Notes under the pieces: model-generated | Told to the model about the DNA's origin: nothing | The model's input: the letters and a program-made list of their open reading frames with translations, nothing else | Databases searched by the model: none | Shown here: one piece after another, positions 42,780 through 53,212 of the stretch | Layout of the letters: each line of letters begins with the position of its first letter | Numbering within the stretch: position 1 is the first letter of the stretch | NCBI RefSeq assembly: GCF_008831155.1 | Contig: NZ_WBKB01000003.1 | Span: 186,001-250,000 of the forward strand | DNA from: Gulosibacter chungangensis | Lineage (GTDB): Bacteria; Actinomycetota; Actinomycetes; Actinomycetales; Microbacteriaceae | Direction: 5' to 3' | Length of the DNA stretch: 64,000 bases | Program-made: the position numbers and the translations under genes

Positions 42780-43015
42780 GCGACTGCGGTTGCGACAAAG
42801 CCAAAAACGGGCTCGAAGACTATCTGCGGAACGAAGTTGCCGCAGACTTCCGGGCCGAGATTGAAGCGCACCTGGAAAGCTGCCAGGACTGCTCGAGCGA
42901 AGCGCACATTCACACGGTGCTAACCGATGTGGTGCGGCGCACCTGCAATAGCGAGGCTGCTCCCGAAACTCTGCGCGAGCGCGTGCGGATCGCACTGCGC
43001 GCGACGAGCCACTAG
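42776..43015 (+). CDS. rshA: Zinc-binding redox anti-sigma factor, RshA/RsrA-like
   Basis: 79 residues starting at a GTG that overlaps the sigma stop (GTGA). The ZAS-type motif H-x3-C-x2-C appears as HLESCQDC, and the N-terminal Cys-rich MSDCGC supplies further ligands. Such proteins bind the sigma factor when reduced and release it when the zinc-thiol cluster is oxidised. A strong terminator ends the two-gene operon 13 nt later. Confidence 0.9.
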   Translation: MSDCGCDKAKNGLEDYLRNEVAADFRAEIEAHLESCQDCSSEAHIHTVLTDVVRRTCNSEAAPETLRERVRIALRATSH

Positions 43016-43027
43016 CTTTACGTGATA

Positions 43028-43063
43028 CGCCGGGCTTCTTCTTTGGGGAAGCCCGGCGTTTTT
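43028..43063 (+). terminator. Intrinsic terminator of sigH-rshA
   Basis: A perfect 11-bp stem CGCCGGGCTTC/GAAGCCCGGCG (43028-43038, 43048-43058) with a 9-nt loop, followed by TTTTT. Confidence 0.9.
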
Positions 43064-43100
43064 CGTTTCCGACGTTTCGGCCTCACGCTCGGGAAATGAG

Positions 43101-43135
43101 TTCGGCCCCTCCGGAAGAAATCCAGAGGGGCCGAA
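43101..43135 (-). terminator. Hairpin terminator after kgd
   Basis: A perfect 11-bp stem TTCGGCCCCTC/GAGGGGCCGAA with a 13-nt loop, 10 nt past the kgd stop on the minus strand. The T-run is poor, but position and stability suit a terminator. Confidence 0.65.
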
Positions 43136-43145
43136 GTGCAGCTAC

Positions 43146-46100
43146 CTAGTTGATTGCGGTCGAGATGAGGTCGGCCTGCTGGCTCTGGTGTGCCTTCATC
43201 GTACCCACCGAAGGCGCGGAGGCCTCCGGGCGGGTGACGCCGCGGATGGGGCGGTCGAGGTTCGGCACCAGCTGCGCCTGAATGAACGGCCAGGCACCCT
43301 GGTTCGAGGGCTCTTCCTGTGCCCAGACGAGCTCCGCATTGGGGTACTTCGCAAGTACGGCCTGGATCTCTTCCACGGGCAGCGGGTAGTACTGCTCGAG
43401 ACGCACGAGGGCGATCGAGGTGTCACCGCGCTTTTCGAGCTGCTGCTTGAGCTCGTAGTGGAGCTTGCCCGAGTGCATCACGACACGGCGTACCGATGCG
43501 GGATCGGTAATGCGAGTGTCGTCGAGCACCGTGCGGAACCGGCCCGACATGAAGTCTTCGACGTTCGAAGTCGCACCGCGCAGGCGCAGCATCGACTTCG
43601 GAGTGAAGACCACCAGCGGCTTGCGCGGACGGGCGTAAGCCTGGCGGCGCAGCAGGTGGAAGTAGTTTGCCGGGGTTGAAGGCTGGGCGATCGTCATGTT
43701 GTCCTGCGCCGCGAGGGTGAGGAAACGTTCGATGCGGCCCGAGGAGTGGTCGGGGCCCTGGCCTTCATAGCCGTGGGGGAGGAGCATCACCACGCTCGAG
43801 TGCTGTGCCCACTTCTGCTCGCCCGAGGAGATGAACTCGTCAATGATGGTCTGTGCACCGTTGACGAAGTCACCGAACTGGGCTTCCCAAAGCACGAGTG
43901 CGTCGGGGCGCTCGACCGAGTACCCGTATTCGAAGCCGAGCACCGCGAATTCGCTCAGCAGCGAGTCGTAGATCGAGAATCGAGCCTGGTTATCGGAGAT
44001 GTTCTGCAGCGGCAGCCAGTTCTGGTCGGTGAGGCGGTCGTGCAGCAGCGCGTGGCGCTGCGTGAAGGTACCGCGGCGCGAGTCCTGACCGGTGAAGCGC
44101 ACCGGGGTGCCCTCGGTCAGTAGCGAACCGAGCGCCATCAGCTCACCAAAGGCCCAGTCCACGCCGCCCTCGCGGGTCATCTTGTAGCGGGCGTCGAGCA
44201 CACGCTGCAGCTTGTTGTGGACGGTGAAGCCTTCGGGCACGTTCTGGTGCGCGTCACCGATGGCCTCAATGAGCTGTCGGCTGATGCCGGTGGTCTCCGG
44301 AACTGAGGCGATCTGCGATTCGCGCGAACCCACGGTCGACAGCTCGGTCGCGGTAATCGACTCGGTGTGGGCATTGTGGGTCTCGGCGAAGGCCTTCTCG
44401 AGTTCGGCGTGGAATTCTGCCTGCGCGGTCTCGTACTCTTCGTGGGTCATGTCGCCACGGCCAACGAGGTTGTCCGCGTAGATCCGACGAACCGAGCGCT
44501 TCGCCTCAATCAGGTCAAACATCAGCGGCTGCGTCATTGACGCGTCGTCGCCTTCGTTGTGACCGCGGCGGCGGTAGGAGATGAGGTCGATCACGACATC
44601 GCTGTTGAATTCCTGGCGGTACTTGAAGGCGAGCTGGCCGACGCGGGCAACTGACTCGGGGTCATCACCGTTCACGTGGAAGACCGGCGCCTGAATGGCC
44701 TTCGCCACATCGGAGGCATACATCGAGGTACGGCCGTCCTGCGGGGTGGTGGTGAAACCAACCTGGTTGTTGATGATGATGTGGATCGTGCCACCGGTGC
44801 GGTAGCCGCGCAGCTGAGACATCTGCAGCGTCTCGTAGACGACGCCCTGACCGGACATGGCCGCGTCACCGTGCACGAGTACCGGCAGCACCGAGAAGTT
44901 GTGCTCGCCGTAGCGGTCCTGCTTACCGCGGACGATACCCTCCAGCACACCGTCAACTGCCTCGAGGTGCGAGGGGTTCGCGGCAAGGTAGATCGGCATT
45001 TCGCGACCGTCGGGCGCGGTGTAGGTACCTTCGATACCGAGGTGGTACTTCACGTCACCGGTACCGGTGACCTTGCCAGCCTTGGCACCTTCGAACTCAC
45101 GGAAGACTTGGTTGTAGGTCTTCCCGGCGATGTTGGTGAGTACGTTCAACCGGCCACGGTGGGCCATACCGATGGCGACCTCGCTGAGCTCAGCATCCAC
45201 CGCATCCGCGGCGATCTGGTCGAGCAGCGCAATGACCGACTCGGAGCCCTCGAGCGAGAAACGCTTCTGACCCACGTACTTCGTCTGCAGGAAGGTCTCG
45301 AAAGCTTCGGCCTGGTTGAGCTTCTGCAGGATGCGCAGTTGCTCTTCGTGCGTCGGGGGAACATAGGGGTGTTCGAGCTCGGACTGGAACCAGGCGCGCT
45401 GCTCCGGCTCCTGAATGTGCATGTACTCGATACCGATGGTGCGGCAGTAGGTGTCGCGCAGAATCCCAAGGATGTCGCGCAGCTTCATCATCCGCTTGGT
45501 GCCGAAGCCCGCGGTCACGAACTCACGTTCGAGGTCCCAGAAGGTTAGACCGTGCGATTCGATTTCGAGGTCGGGGTGGGTGCGCTGTACGTATTCGAGC
45601 GGGTCGATGTCGGCCATCATGTGCCCGCGAACACGGTACATATTGATGACCTGCTGCACGCGAGCGGTCTTGTTGATCGCGGCCGCGACGTCGACGTGGA
45701 CATCCTTCGACCACTTAATCGGGCGGTACGGGATGCGCAGCGAGGAGAAGATCTCCTCGTAGAAGTCGTGGCTGCCGGTGAGGAGCTCCGAGACAAGCTT
45801 CAGGAACTCGCCCGATCCTGCGCCCTGGATGACGCGGTGGTCGTAGGTCGAGGAAACCGTCATGCGCTTGGAAATCGCCATCTGGTCGATGGTCTCCTGC
45901 GCCATGCCTTGGAATGCCGAGGGGTAGTCGAGCGCACCGGCGCCAATAATGGCGCCCTGACCCTTGGTCAGTCGCGGCGCCGACTGCACGGTACCGATAC
46001 CACCGGGGTTGGTCAGCGAGATCGTCGAACCGGCGTGGTCAGCAGCGGTGAGGGTGCCCTTGCGACCCTTCGCGATGAGTTCTTCGTAGGCGTCGACGAA

Positions 46101-46823
46101 CTCACGGAAGTTCATGTCTTCGGCCTGCTTGATGCTGGGGACAACGAGCCCGCGAGAACCATCCTTGTTCGCGACGTCGATCGCGATACCGAGGTTGATG
46201 TGCGCGGGGGTGACCATCGTCGGCTTACCGTCGATGATGTCGTAGTAGACGTTCTGGCTCGGGAACATCTTGAGCGCCTGCACGATCGCGTAACCGAGCA
46301 TGTGCGTGAAGGAGATCTTGCCACCGCGGGTGCGACGCAGATGGTTGTTGATGACGATGCGGTTGTCGATCATCAGTTTCGCGGGGATCTCGCGGTAGCT
46401 GGTGGCCGTGGGGATCTCGAGCGAGAGATCCATGTTCTTGGCGATGGCCTTCGACATGCCCTTGAGCGGTTCGAGCTTGGCCTCGCGCTCGGGGGAGGCT
46501 TCCTTCTTTACCGTCGGAGCCTCTGCCGGGATCGGCTGCTGACGAGCTGGGCGAGTGGTCGTCTTAGCTTGGGTCTTGCCGGATTCGGTCGCGGGGTGGG
46601 CGCCGTTGGTCTGGGCAGCAGGAGGTTTGGCGGTGGGAGCCGTGGGACCTGCGGCGCGCTCCTTCTGCGCCGCGTCATAGCGTTCGAGCGTGGGCCACCA
46701 CGCTTCATCGACGCTGTTCTTGTCCTCTTGGAACTTGGCGTACATTTCCGCTACGAGCCAATCATTGGCTCCGTAGTCCGGCATGTTGCTTGGGGTTTCC
46801 AAACCTGATGTGGGGGTCGACAC
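43146..46823 (-). CDS. kgd: Multifunctional 2-oxoglutarate decarboxylase/dehydrogenase E1-E2 (Kgd/SucA)
   Basis: 1225 residues from GTG 46823 (AAAAGGCGG upstream); the open frame continues 30 codons further up without family resemblance. The N-terminus (MPDYGANDWLVAEMYAKF) is the actinobacterial E1o signature, followed by a Pro/Ala-rich linker and an E2-like acyltransferase domain with DHRVIQGAGSG near residue 330. Then comes the thiamine-diphosphate E1 with GMAHRGRLNVL, VHGDAAMSGQGVVYE and the DGRTSMYASDVAKA block. It works in the TCA cycle as 2-oxoglutarate dehydrogenase/decarboxylase and is regulated in relatives by the FHA protein GarA. It stands alone between rshA and guaB1. Confidence 0.95.
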   Translation of the reverse strand: MSTPTSGLETPSNMPDYGANDWLVAEMYAKFQEDKNSVDEAWWPTLERYDAAQKERAAGPTAPTAKPPAAQTNGAHPATESGKTQAKTTTRPARQQPIPAEAPTVKKEASPEREAKLEPLKGMSKAIAKNMDLSLEIPTATSYREIPAKLMIDNRIVINNHLRRTRGGKISFTHMLGYAIVQALKMFPSQNVYYDIIDGKPTMVTPAHINLGIAIDVANKDGSRGLVVPSIKQAEDMNFREFVDAYEELIAKGRKGTLTAADHAGSTISLTNPGGIGTVQSAPRLTKGQGAIIGAGALDYPSAFQGMAQETIDQMAISKRMTVSSTYDHRVIQGAGSGEFLKLVSELLTGSHDFYEEIFSSLRIPYRPIKWSKDVHVDVAAAINKTARVQQVINMYRVRGHMMADIDPLEYVQRTHPDLEIESHGLTFWDLEREFVTAGFGTKRMMKLRDILGILRDTYCRTIGIEYMHIQEPEQRAWFQSELEHPYVPPTHEEQLRILQKLNQAEAFETFLQTKYVGQKRFSLEGSESVIALLDQIAADAVDAELSEVAIGMAHRGRLNVLTNIAGKTYNQVFREFEGAKAGKVTGTGDVKYHLGIEGTYTAPDGREMPIYLAANPSHLEAVDGVLEGIVRGKQDRYGEHNFSVLPVLVHGDAAMSGQGVVYETLQMSQLRGYRTGGTIHIIINNQVGFTTTPQDGRTSMYASDVAKAIQAPVFHVNGDDPESVARVGQLAFKYRQEFNSDVVIDLISYRRRGHNEGDDASMTQPLMFDLIEAKRSVRRIYADNLVGRGDMTHEEYETAQAEFHAELEKAFAETHNAHTESITATELSTVGSRESQIASVPETTGISRQLIEAIGDAHQNVPEGFTVHNKLQRVLDARYKMTREGGVDWAFGELMALGSLLTEGTPVRFTGQDSRRGTFTQRHALLHDRLTDQNWLPLQNISDNQARFSIYDSLLSEFAVLGFEYGYSVERPDALVLWEAQFGDFVNGAQTIIDEFISSGEQKWAQHSSVVMLLPHGYEGQGPDHSSGRIERFLTLAAQDNMTIAQPSTPANYFHLLRRQAYARPRKPLVVFTPKSMLRLRGATSNVEDFMSGRFRTVLDDTRITDPASVRRVVMHSGKLHYELKQQLEKRGDTSIALVRLEQYYPLPVEEIQAVLAKYPNAELVWAQEEPSNQGAWPFIQAQLVPNLDRPIRGVTRPEASAPSVGTMKAHQSQQADLISTAIN

Positions 46824-46983
46824 TAGGGAATCGCCGCCTTTTCTGCTTGTCGATGCTGGCCGATTAGTAGTTTTGAACGTCGGCACTGTCGAACAACTAG
46901 CATAGTCCGTCAAATGACGGAAGGCTGCACTCGTTTGTCGTGTTCTTCACGGGCTTACATCTCGCACGCAATAGTGTTGGATT

Positions 46984-48420
46984 ATGCAGTTCTACGGACA
47001 ACAGCCACAGCATGATCTGACGTATTCGGATGTCTTCCTTATTCCATCCAGATCGGAGGTCGGCTCCCGGCTCAGCGTGGATCTCGCAACCAATGACGCC
47101 ACGGGGATGCAGATCCCACTCGTGGCGAGCAACATGAACTCGGTGACCGGTCCGCGCATGGCCGCGGCCATGGCTCGACGGGGCGGGCTCGCGGTCCTGC
47201 CACAGGACCTCAGCGCCGAGAGCCTCACCGCCGGCGTGCGCTGGGTGAAGCGTCAGCACCCGATCTGGACGGTGCCCTTCGCCTTCGACGGCAGCACCAC
47301 GGTCGAAGAAGTTCTCGAGGTGGTCCCGGCCGTTGCGGGGCAGACCATCGCGGTGCAGGAAGGCGGCGAGACGAAGCTCATCCTGGAGGCCGCGCGGCTA
47401 GCGCCCATGCCGCTGGATGCGAACCTCGCCGACCTCGGGCACCTCGCGGCCCCGATGGTGGCGGCTGAGGAATTGAGCGATGCGCGAACCGCCTTCGATC
47501 GCCTGGAAGAGTTTCCTGACAAGTTTGTTGCGATCGAGAAAAACGGCGCGCTCGTCGGTGCACTCTCGCAGCGCGATGCACTGCGCTCGACGATCTACCG
47601 GCCAAACGTTGACGCTTCGGGCCGGCTGCGCGTGGCTGCAGCGGTCGGTATCAATGGCGACGTGGTCGGCCGCGCAACGATGCTCCAGGAAGCGGGCGCC
47701 GACGTGCTCGTGATCGACACCGCCCACGGTCACCAGGAAGGCATGCTGCGCGCGATCACCGCCGTCCGGGAAGCAGACCTCGGCCTACCGATCGTCGCCG
47801 GGAACGTGGTTTCCGCATCCGGAGCCCGTGACCTCGTCCACGCCGGTGCAAATATCGTCAAGGTCGGGGTGGGCCCGGGCGCAATGTGCACCACGCGCAT
47901 GATGACCGCGGTGGGGCGCCCGCAGTTCTCGGCGGTGCTCGAATGCGCCGAGACCGCCCGCACCCACGGTGCCGGAGTTTGGGCGGACGGGGGAGTGCGC
48001 TACCCGCGCGATGTCGCGCTGGCACTTGCCGCCGGTGGCAACGCGATCATGATCGGCTCCTGGTTCGCGGGCACCTGTGAAGCGCCCGGCGTGGTGAAGC
48101 GGGATGCGGAGGGTCGCCTCTATAAGGAATCCTTCGGGATGGCCTCCACCCGCGCCGTCACCGATCGCTTCGTCAAACTCGACGCCTATGAGCGGGCGCG
48201 GAAGATGCTCTTTGCGGAGGGTATTTCGAACTCCACGATCCTGATGGACCCGAATCTGCCGAGCGTGGATGATCTGATCGACATCATCACCACGGGCGTG
48301 CGTTCCAGCTGCACCTACGCGGGCGCCGCGAACCTGCTTGAGTTTGCTGACCGCGCCAAGGTGGGCATCCAGTCGGCCGCAGGCTACGAGGAAGGGAAAC
48401 CCCTGCCGGTCTCCTGGTAG
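46984..48420 (+). CDS. guaB1: GuaB1-type IMPDH/GMP-reductase family protein with CBS domains
   Basis: 478 residues. (beta/alpha)8 barrel of the IMPDH/GMPR family, with NMNSVTGPRMAAAMARRGGLAVL at the start and the catalytic loop GVGPGAMCTTR (Cys302). A CBS pair is inserted around residues 95-210 (FVAIEKNGALVGALSQRDALR). This paralogue is distinct from the true IMP dehydrogenase GuaB; actinobacterial GuaB1 has been characterised as a GMP reductase that recycles guanine nucleotides, unusual in carrying CBS domains. Divergent from kgd with 160 bp between starts. Confidence 0.85.
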   Translation: MQFYGQQPQHDLTYSDVFLIPSRSEVGSRLSVDLATNDATGMQIPLVASNMNSVTGPRMAAAMARRGGLAVLPQDLSAESLTAGVRWVKRQHPIWTVPFAFDGSTTVEEVLEVVPAVAGQTIAVQEGGETKLILEAARLAPMPLDANLADLGHLAAPMVAAEELSDARTAFDRLEEFPDKFVAIEKNGALVGALSQRDALRSTIYRPNVDASGRLRVAAAVGINGDVVGRATMLQEAGADVLVIDTAHGHQEGMLRAITAVREADLGLPIVAGNVVSASGARDLVHAGANIVKVGVGPGAMCTTRMMTAVGRPQFSAVLECAETARTHGAGVWADGGVRYPRDVALALAAGGNAIMIGSWFAGTCEAPGVVKRDAEGRLYKESFGMASTRAVTDRFVKLDAYERARKMLFAEGISNSTILMDPNLPSVDDLIDIITTGVRSSCTYAGAANLLEFADRAKVGIQSAAGYEEGKPLPVSW

Positions 48421-48467
48421 CAGGCGCGCGTATTGCGAGTCAGTTACCAGTAGACTTTTCGCTAACT

Positions 48468-49823
48468 ATGGACTGGATACTGCTGGCCGTTGGTTTTCTA
48501 CTGTGTGTGGGAACCGGCATCTTTGTGGCCACCGAGTTCACACTCGTCAACCTTGACCGTCACGAACTAGAAGCGCGAAAGGCCAAGGGCGAGAAGCGTC
48601 TTGGCCCCGTCATCAGCGCTCTCAAAGAAACCTCCACCCACCTCTCGAGCGCGCAGCTCGGGATTACGCTGACCACACTGCTGACCGGGTACACGATGGA
48701 ACCGGCCATCTCGAATCTGCTGGGCGACTGGCTGCTCGCGATTGGTATCGGCGAAGACTGGGTCAGCGGCGTCGGCACGGTGATCGCAATGGTTGTCGCG
48801 ACCTTCCTCTCGATGGTCGTGGGGGAGCTCATCCCGAAGAACTTTGCGCTGGCGCTTCCCGATACCCTCGCGAAAATTGTGGTGCCCGCACAGAACGCCT
48901 TCACCGCGGTCTTCCGCCCCGCGATTACCGGGCTGAACGGCTCCGCAAACTGGCTCATCCGCCGCATGGGCATTGAGCCCAAAGAGGAACTTTCGGGCGC
49001 CCGCACCGCGGAGGAGCTCTCGAGCCTTGTCCGCCGCAGCGCGCTGGTTGGTGTGCTGGACACCGATAAGGCCGTGCTCCTGAACCGCACCCTGCGCTTC
49101 AGCGAACACACCGCTGACGAGGTGATGACCCCGCGACCGCGCGTGACCGTGATCGGTGCCGATGCATCCGTAGCCGAGCTCATCGAACTCGCGCACGTGA
49201 CCGGCTACTCGCGCTTCCCGGTAATCGGCGAGGACATTGACGACGTCACCGGAATCGCGCACCTGAAGTACGCCGTTGCGGTACCGAGGGAACGGCGCGC
49301 ATCCGTCCCCGTGGGGGCGATTAAGACCGACGCGGTCTTTGTTCCGGAAACGATCGCGCTGGATGCGCTGCTCGGTGAAGTGCGCGGCGAGGGCTACCAA
49401 CTCGCAATCGTCCTCGATGAATACGGCGGGACGGCCGGAATCGTCACCCTCGAAGACCTCGTGGAAGAGATCGTGGGTGATCTCGTTGACGAACACGATC
49501 GGGCGCACGTCGACATCATTCGCAGTCGCGATCGAATCAGTTTCGACGGTCTGTTACGGCCGGATGAACTGCGTGAGCGACTCAATATTCACATTGACGA
49601 AGATGGACCCTATGAGACGGTCGCTGGCTTCATGATGCACCAGCTTGCTCGCGTGCCTTCGCTCGGTGAACAGATCGGGATGGACGAGGGCACGCTGACC
49701 GTGGAAGAAATGGACGGTCGACGCATCAGCCGCATCGGATTTGTCCCGAACGATACCTACGAAACGCGTGAGGAACGCATCCGTCGAGAACGCGAAGCCG
49801 ACGAGAAGGGAGGCCGCTCGTGA
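48468..49823 (+). CDS. CNNM/CorC (HlyC)-family membrane protein, first paralogue
   Basis: 451 residues: a DUF21 (CNNM) membrane domain with about four hydrophobic segments in the first 170 residues ([14 protein letters not shown] at the end), a CBS pair ([39 protein letters not shown]), and a C-terminal CorC_HlyC domain. Family members transport or sense Mg2+/Co2+; haemolysin is a historical label. The stop overlaps the start of the next, related gene (GTGA), so the pair forms an operon. Confidence 0.9.
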   Translation: MDWILLAVGFLLCVGTGIFVATEFTLVNLDRHELEARKAKGEKRLGPVISALKETSTHLSSAQLGITLTTLLTGYTMEPAISNLLGDWLLAIGIGEDWVSGVGTVIAMVVATFLSMVVGELIPKNFALALPDTLAKIVVPAQNAFTAVFRPAITGLNGSANWLIRRMGIEPKEELSGARTAEELSSLVRRSALVGVLDTDKAVLLNRTLRFSEHTADEVMTPRPRVTVIGADASVAELIELAHVTGYSRFPVIGEDIDDVTGIAHLKYAVAVPRERRASVPVGAIKTDAVFVPETIALDALLGEVRGEGYQLAIVLDEYGGTAGIVTLEDLVEEIVGDLVDEHDRAHVDIIRSRDRISFDGLLRPDELRERLNIHIDEDGPYETVAGFMMHQLARVPSLGEQIGMDEGTLTVEEMDGRRISRIGFVPNDTYETREERIRREREADEKGGRS

Positions 49824-50857
49824 GCGAGGACTTCATGGGAATCGTTTGGCTCTTCGTACTGCTTGTGTTGAATGCCTTCTTCGTCGCCGCCGAATTTGCT
49901 GTGATCACCGCGCGCCGCAGCTCCATCGAACCGCGTGCCGAGCGCGGTTCCAAGGCAGCACAAACCTCGCTGTATGCGATGGAACACGCCACCTTGATGC
50001 TCGCGACTTCGCAGCTGGGGATTACGGTGTGCTCGCTGATCATCCTGAACGTTTCGGAACCCGCGATCCACCACCTGCTCACCGGGCCACTTGAATGGAC
50101 CGGAATGAGCGCCGAATGGGTGAGCATCGTGGGCTTTGCCATCACGCTGATCTTGGTGACCTATTTGCACGTGGTGCTCGGCGAGATGGTGCCGAAGAAT
50201 ATCGCGTTCTCGGTGCCCGATCGCGCAGTGTTGATTCTTGCGCCTCCGCTCGTATTCGTGGCGCGCATCTTCAAACCGATTATTTGGTTCTTGAACGAGG
50301 TCGCAAACCTCACCCTGCGAGCCTTCGGGGTGACGCCCAAGAGCGAAGCAACGAGCACCTACACCTTCGACGAGGTCGCGGGGATCGTCGAGCAATCCAA
50401 GCGCGAAGGTGTCCTCACCGACGAAGCCGGCACGCTCTCGAACACGTTCGAATTCACCACGAAGAAGGTCGGTGAAGTCGCGGTTCCCATCGAGCGGATT
50501 TACCTCCTCGAAGAGGGCGCGACGCCGCATGATGTGCAGCGCGCCGTCGCTGAAAAGGGCTTCTCGCGCTATGTCATCGCGCAGGATGGCGTGCCCGTGG
50601 GCTATGTGCACCTCAAAGACCTCATCGGTCACGATGATGAGCACTATGACGAGCCGATTCCAGAAGGGGACTTCCGGCCGCTGAGCTCGATGTATGTCGG
50701 CACAGAACTGGAGGACGCCCTCGCCTCGATGCGCCGCACCGGTCGCCACCTGGCACGGGTGATCGACAAGGACGGTTCGACACTGGGCGTGCTGTTCCTG
50801 GAAGACGTCATCGAAGAACTCGTCGGCGAAGTTCGCGACGCGACCGCGCGGCGATAG
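49820..50857 (+). CDS. CNNM/CorC-family membrane protein, second paralogue
   Basis: 345 residues, GTG start overlapping the previous gene. It has the same DUF21 domain (GEMVPKNIAFSVPD) and CBS pair (RYVIAQDGVPVGYVHLKDLI, TLGVLFLEDVIEELVGEV), but ends without the CorC_HlyC domain found in its neighbour. Tandem pairs of a long and a short paralogue are common in actinobacteria and may work as a heterodimer. Confidence 0.9.
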   Translation: MSEDFMGIVWLFVLLVLNAFFVAAEFAVITARRSSIEPRAERGSKAAQTSLYAMEHATLMLATSQLGITVCSLIILNVSEPAIHHLLTGPLEWTGMSAEWVSIVGFAITLILVTYLHVVLGEMVPKNIAFSVPDRAVLILAPPLVFVARIFKPIIWFLNEVANLTLRAFGVTPKSEATSTYTFDEVAGIVEQSKREGVLTDEAGTLSNTFEFTTKKVGEVAVPIERIYLLEEGATPHDVQRAVAEKGFSRYVIAQDGVPVGYVHLKDLIGHDDEHYDEPIPEGDFRPLSSMYVGTELEDALASMRRTGRHLARVIDKDGSTLGVLFLEDVIEELVGEVRDATARR

Positions 50858-50867
50858 GCTGGCGCGT

Positions 50868-51905
50868 ATGTCTGGAGTGACCGAGTCTGCAATGGCCGAG
50901 CCGCACGAATCCGAGCCGACTGCATCCGATCCGCAGTGGCACGACATCACCGCCGAGGATCTCCACGGCGCGATTCTGGCCCCCGGCCCGGAGGACAATA
51001 AATACACGCGCGGCGTGGTCCTTTTGGCTACCGGCTCGCAGACCTATCCCGGGGCTGCCGTGCTCAGCGCACAGGCAGCGGGGCATGCCGGGGCAGGGAT
51101 GCTTCGCTACACCGGCCCCGAGAAGGTTGCCCGGGCTGTGCTCGCCGCGCGACCGGAGGTGGTGCGGGGACTCGGCCGTTGCAATGCCTTGGTGATCGGC
51201 TCGGGCATCCCGGATATCCGCGAGGATGAACGGCAAGAACTCATGCCGAAGACGCGAAAGCGAGCTGCCGTGGCCTATCCGACGGTGGTGGATGCGGGAG
51301 CGCTCACTTTCGTCGAGCCAGGCAGCCGCGACACCGTGATCACGCCGCATGCCGGAGAGCTGTCGACGCTGCTGAATCGGCTGGACATCGCGGATCTCTC
51401 ACGCGCCGACGTGGAAGCCACCCCCGGGCGTGCCGCCGAGCTTGCGGCGACCGCGATCGGCTGCACGGTGCTGCTCAAGGGTCACGTCAGCCACATCGTG
51501 AGCGTGGATTCGGAACGGCAGGTGACCGCGCGCTACCGCGTCACAGCCCCGAACTCCTGGATGGCTACGGCCGGCACCGGCGATGTCCTCGCTGGACTGC
51601 TCGGCGCGCTCCTCGCGGCACGACACGCGCGCGAAGAGGGCGCGAACCTTGCTCTGGACGCTGCCTGTGCCGCGTGGCTGCACGGGCGAGCGGGATGGGT
51701 CGCCTCGCAGCGCAATGCCGGAGTGCCCCCGCAACTGCGCGAGATCCTTGCATCCACCGGCGAACTCGCCAACGGCATGGTCGGGATTCCCGTGGGCGCG
51801 CCGGTGCTTGCGCTCGAGGTTGCCCAAGCAATTCCTGCCGTGATCGCGGCCCTGCTGGCACAGCCGGTCTCGGCGCTGCTGGCGCCGCCGGTTTCGGTAC
51901 TGTGA
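50868..51905 (+). CDS. nnrD: ADP-dependent (S)-NAD(P)H-hydrate dehydratase
   Basis: 345 residues of ribokinase-like fold with VITPHAGELSTLLNRL, TVLLKGHVSHIVS and the anion-hole/catalytic TAGTGDVLAGLLGALLAA. It repairs hydrated NAD(P)H, normally with the epimerase NnrE; here there is no N-terminal epimerase domain, so NnrE must be elsewhere. The C-terminal Ala/Pro-rich tail is variable. It lies 10 nt after the second CNNM gene and overlaps the next gene by GTGA. Confidence 0.9.
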   Translation: MSGVTESAMAEPHESEPTASDPQWHDITAEDLHGAILAPGPEDNKYTRGVVLLATGSQTYPGAAVLSAQAAGHAGAGMLRYTGPEKVARAVLAARPEVVRGLGRCNALVIGSGIPDIREDERQELMPKTRKRAAVAYPTVVDAGALTFVEPGSRDTVITPHAGELSTLLNRLDIADLSRADVEATPGRAAELAATAIGCTVLLKGHVSHIVSVDSERQVTARYRVTAPNSWMATAGTGDVLAGLLGALLAARHAREEGANLALDAACAAWLHGRAGWVASQRNAGVPPQLREILASTGELANGMVGIPVGAPVLALEVAQAIPAVIAALLAQPVSALLAPPVSVL

Positions 51906-53191
51906 GCGCGGAGGTATCGCGGCGCCGATTCTCCCTCGCGCGTCCGAAATGGTTTGGCGTCAATTTCGAGATTGCGCTGATCTGGGGTGCGATGGCCCTC
52001 GTGCACCTGCTGTACGGCTGGGTGGGGTCCTGGCACGCATCCGTCCCTTTTAATGATGTCACGAGCGTCTACCGCGGGTGGCTCGATGGGGCGATTGAAT
52101 CCGGTTCGATTCCGGGCATCCACGAGCCCTTTGTCTACCCGGTAGCGGCGTTGCTGCCAATGTGGTTGACCGACCTTGTGGGCGGGCACGAGCATTACAC
52201 GGCGGCGTGGATCATCATCGTGCTGGTGCTCAATCTGGTTGCACTGTGGTGGCTCACCGGGCGAAATAGGCACGCCGTCGGGGCGTGGATGCGCCGAGCC
52301 GCGGCCTGGTTCTGGGTCGCGTTTATGTTCGCGATTGGTCCCATCGGATTGGGTCGAATCGACTCGATCACGGTGCCGATCGTGATCCTCGCACTGCTGA
52401 CGATCCGCCAACGCACCATGGGTGCGGGGTTTGCGATGACCTTCGGGGCTTGGCTGAAGATTTGGCCAGCGGCACCCTTTGCGGCCGCGTTCGTCGTGTT
52501 CCGGCGTCGTTGGCGACTAGTGATCGGAGCGGTGATTGCCTGCGGGGTAGTGCTGCTCCCGATCATGCTGTTCGTCCCGGGCTGGTCCATCGAAAATCTT
52601 GCGAGCTTCATCACGGGCCAGACCGGACGCGGGCTGCAGGTTGAATCCTTTGCCGCGAGCATCCTGCTGATGATGAAGGCCTTCGGGGCACAGGGCTATT
52701 TCGTTGGCTTCAATCGCGAGATTCTCACCACTCAGATCAGTGGACCCGGGACGCTGCTGATCTCGGATGTCCTGACCCCGCTGATGTTCATCGTGATGGC
52801 GGCGCTGCTCGTGTACGCGGTGATGGTGAAGTGGGCGGGGAGCCGACTTGCGCGGCTGTTTCCGTCGCTCACGATGGCGCTTGTGACCACCTTTATCTTG
52901 GTGAATAAGGTCGGTTCGCCGCAGTTCTTTGTCTGGCTCGCGCCGGTGGTGATTATTGGACTGCTCTGGGATGGGCGGTGGTTCCGTTGGATTGCGCTCA
53001 TTGCGCTGATCGTCGCGGGACTGACCCAGATTATTTACCCCTGGTACTACGGCTGGGTGACCGCGGCAATTCCCTGGGCGGCGTTCACGCTACTTTTGCG
53101 GAACCTGCTCGTCTTGGGGCTGCTGGTGGCGTCAATCGGGCGGATGTGGCCTGCGGGTGGGCGGAAGTCCAGGGCGGTCGTCGAAGCCTAA
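51902..53191 (+). CDS. GT87/DUF2029-type polytopic membrane glycosyltransferase
   Basis: 429 residues from GTG 51902, overlapping the nnrD stop (GTGA). About ten transmembrane helices, with an early luminal loop containing VPFNDVTSVYRGWLDGAIES, where the acidic residue is the likely catalytic site of GT-C enzymes, and a loop FEPF-like HEPFVYPVAALLPMW. GT87 members use polyprenyl-phosphate mannose for cell-envelope mannosylation; the acceptor here is unknown. Ends 21 nt from convergent metX. Confidence 0.7.
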   Translation: MSAEVSRRRFSLARPKWFGVNFEIALIWGAMALVHLLYGWVGSWHASVPFNDVTSVYRGWLDGAIESGSIPGIHEPFVYPVAALLPMWLTDLVGGHEHYTAAWIIIVLVLNLVALWWLTGRNRHAVGAWMRRAAAWFWVAFMFAIGPIGLGRIDSITVPIVILALLTIRQRTMGAGFAMTFGAWLKIWPAAPFAAAFVVFRRRWRLVIGAVIACGVVLLPIMLFVPGWSIENLASFITGQTGRGLQVESFAASILLMMKAFGAQGYFVGFNREILTTQISGPGTLLISDVLTPLMFIVMAALLVYAVMVKWAGSRLARLFPSLTMALVTTFILVNKVGSPQFFVWLAPVVIIGLLWDGRWFRWIALIALIVAGLTQIIYPWYYGWVTAAIPWAAFTLLLRNLLVLGLLVASIGRMWPAGGRKSRAVVEA

Positions 53192-53212
53192 CCGGTGGCG
53201 CTGGCAGGAACT

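Noticed and set aside
45552-46808. Long reading frame antisense to kgd (and similar ones antisense to the acyl-CoA ligase at 30482-31912 and the methylase at 9746-11122)
   Set aside because: They mirror highly conserved genes on the other strand, have no family features, and are expected in GC-rich DNA with few stops.
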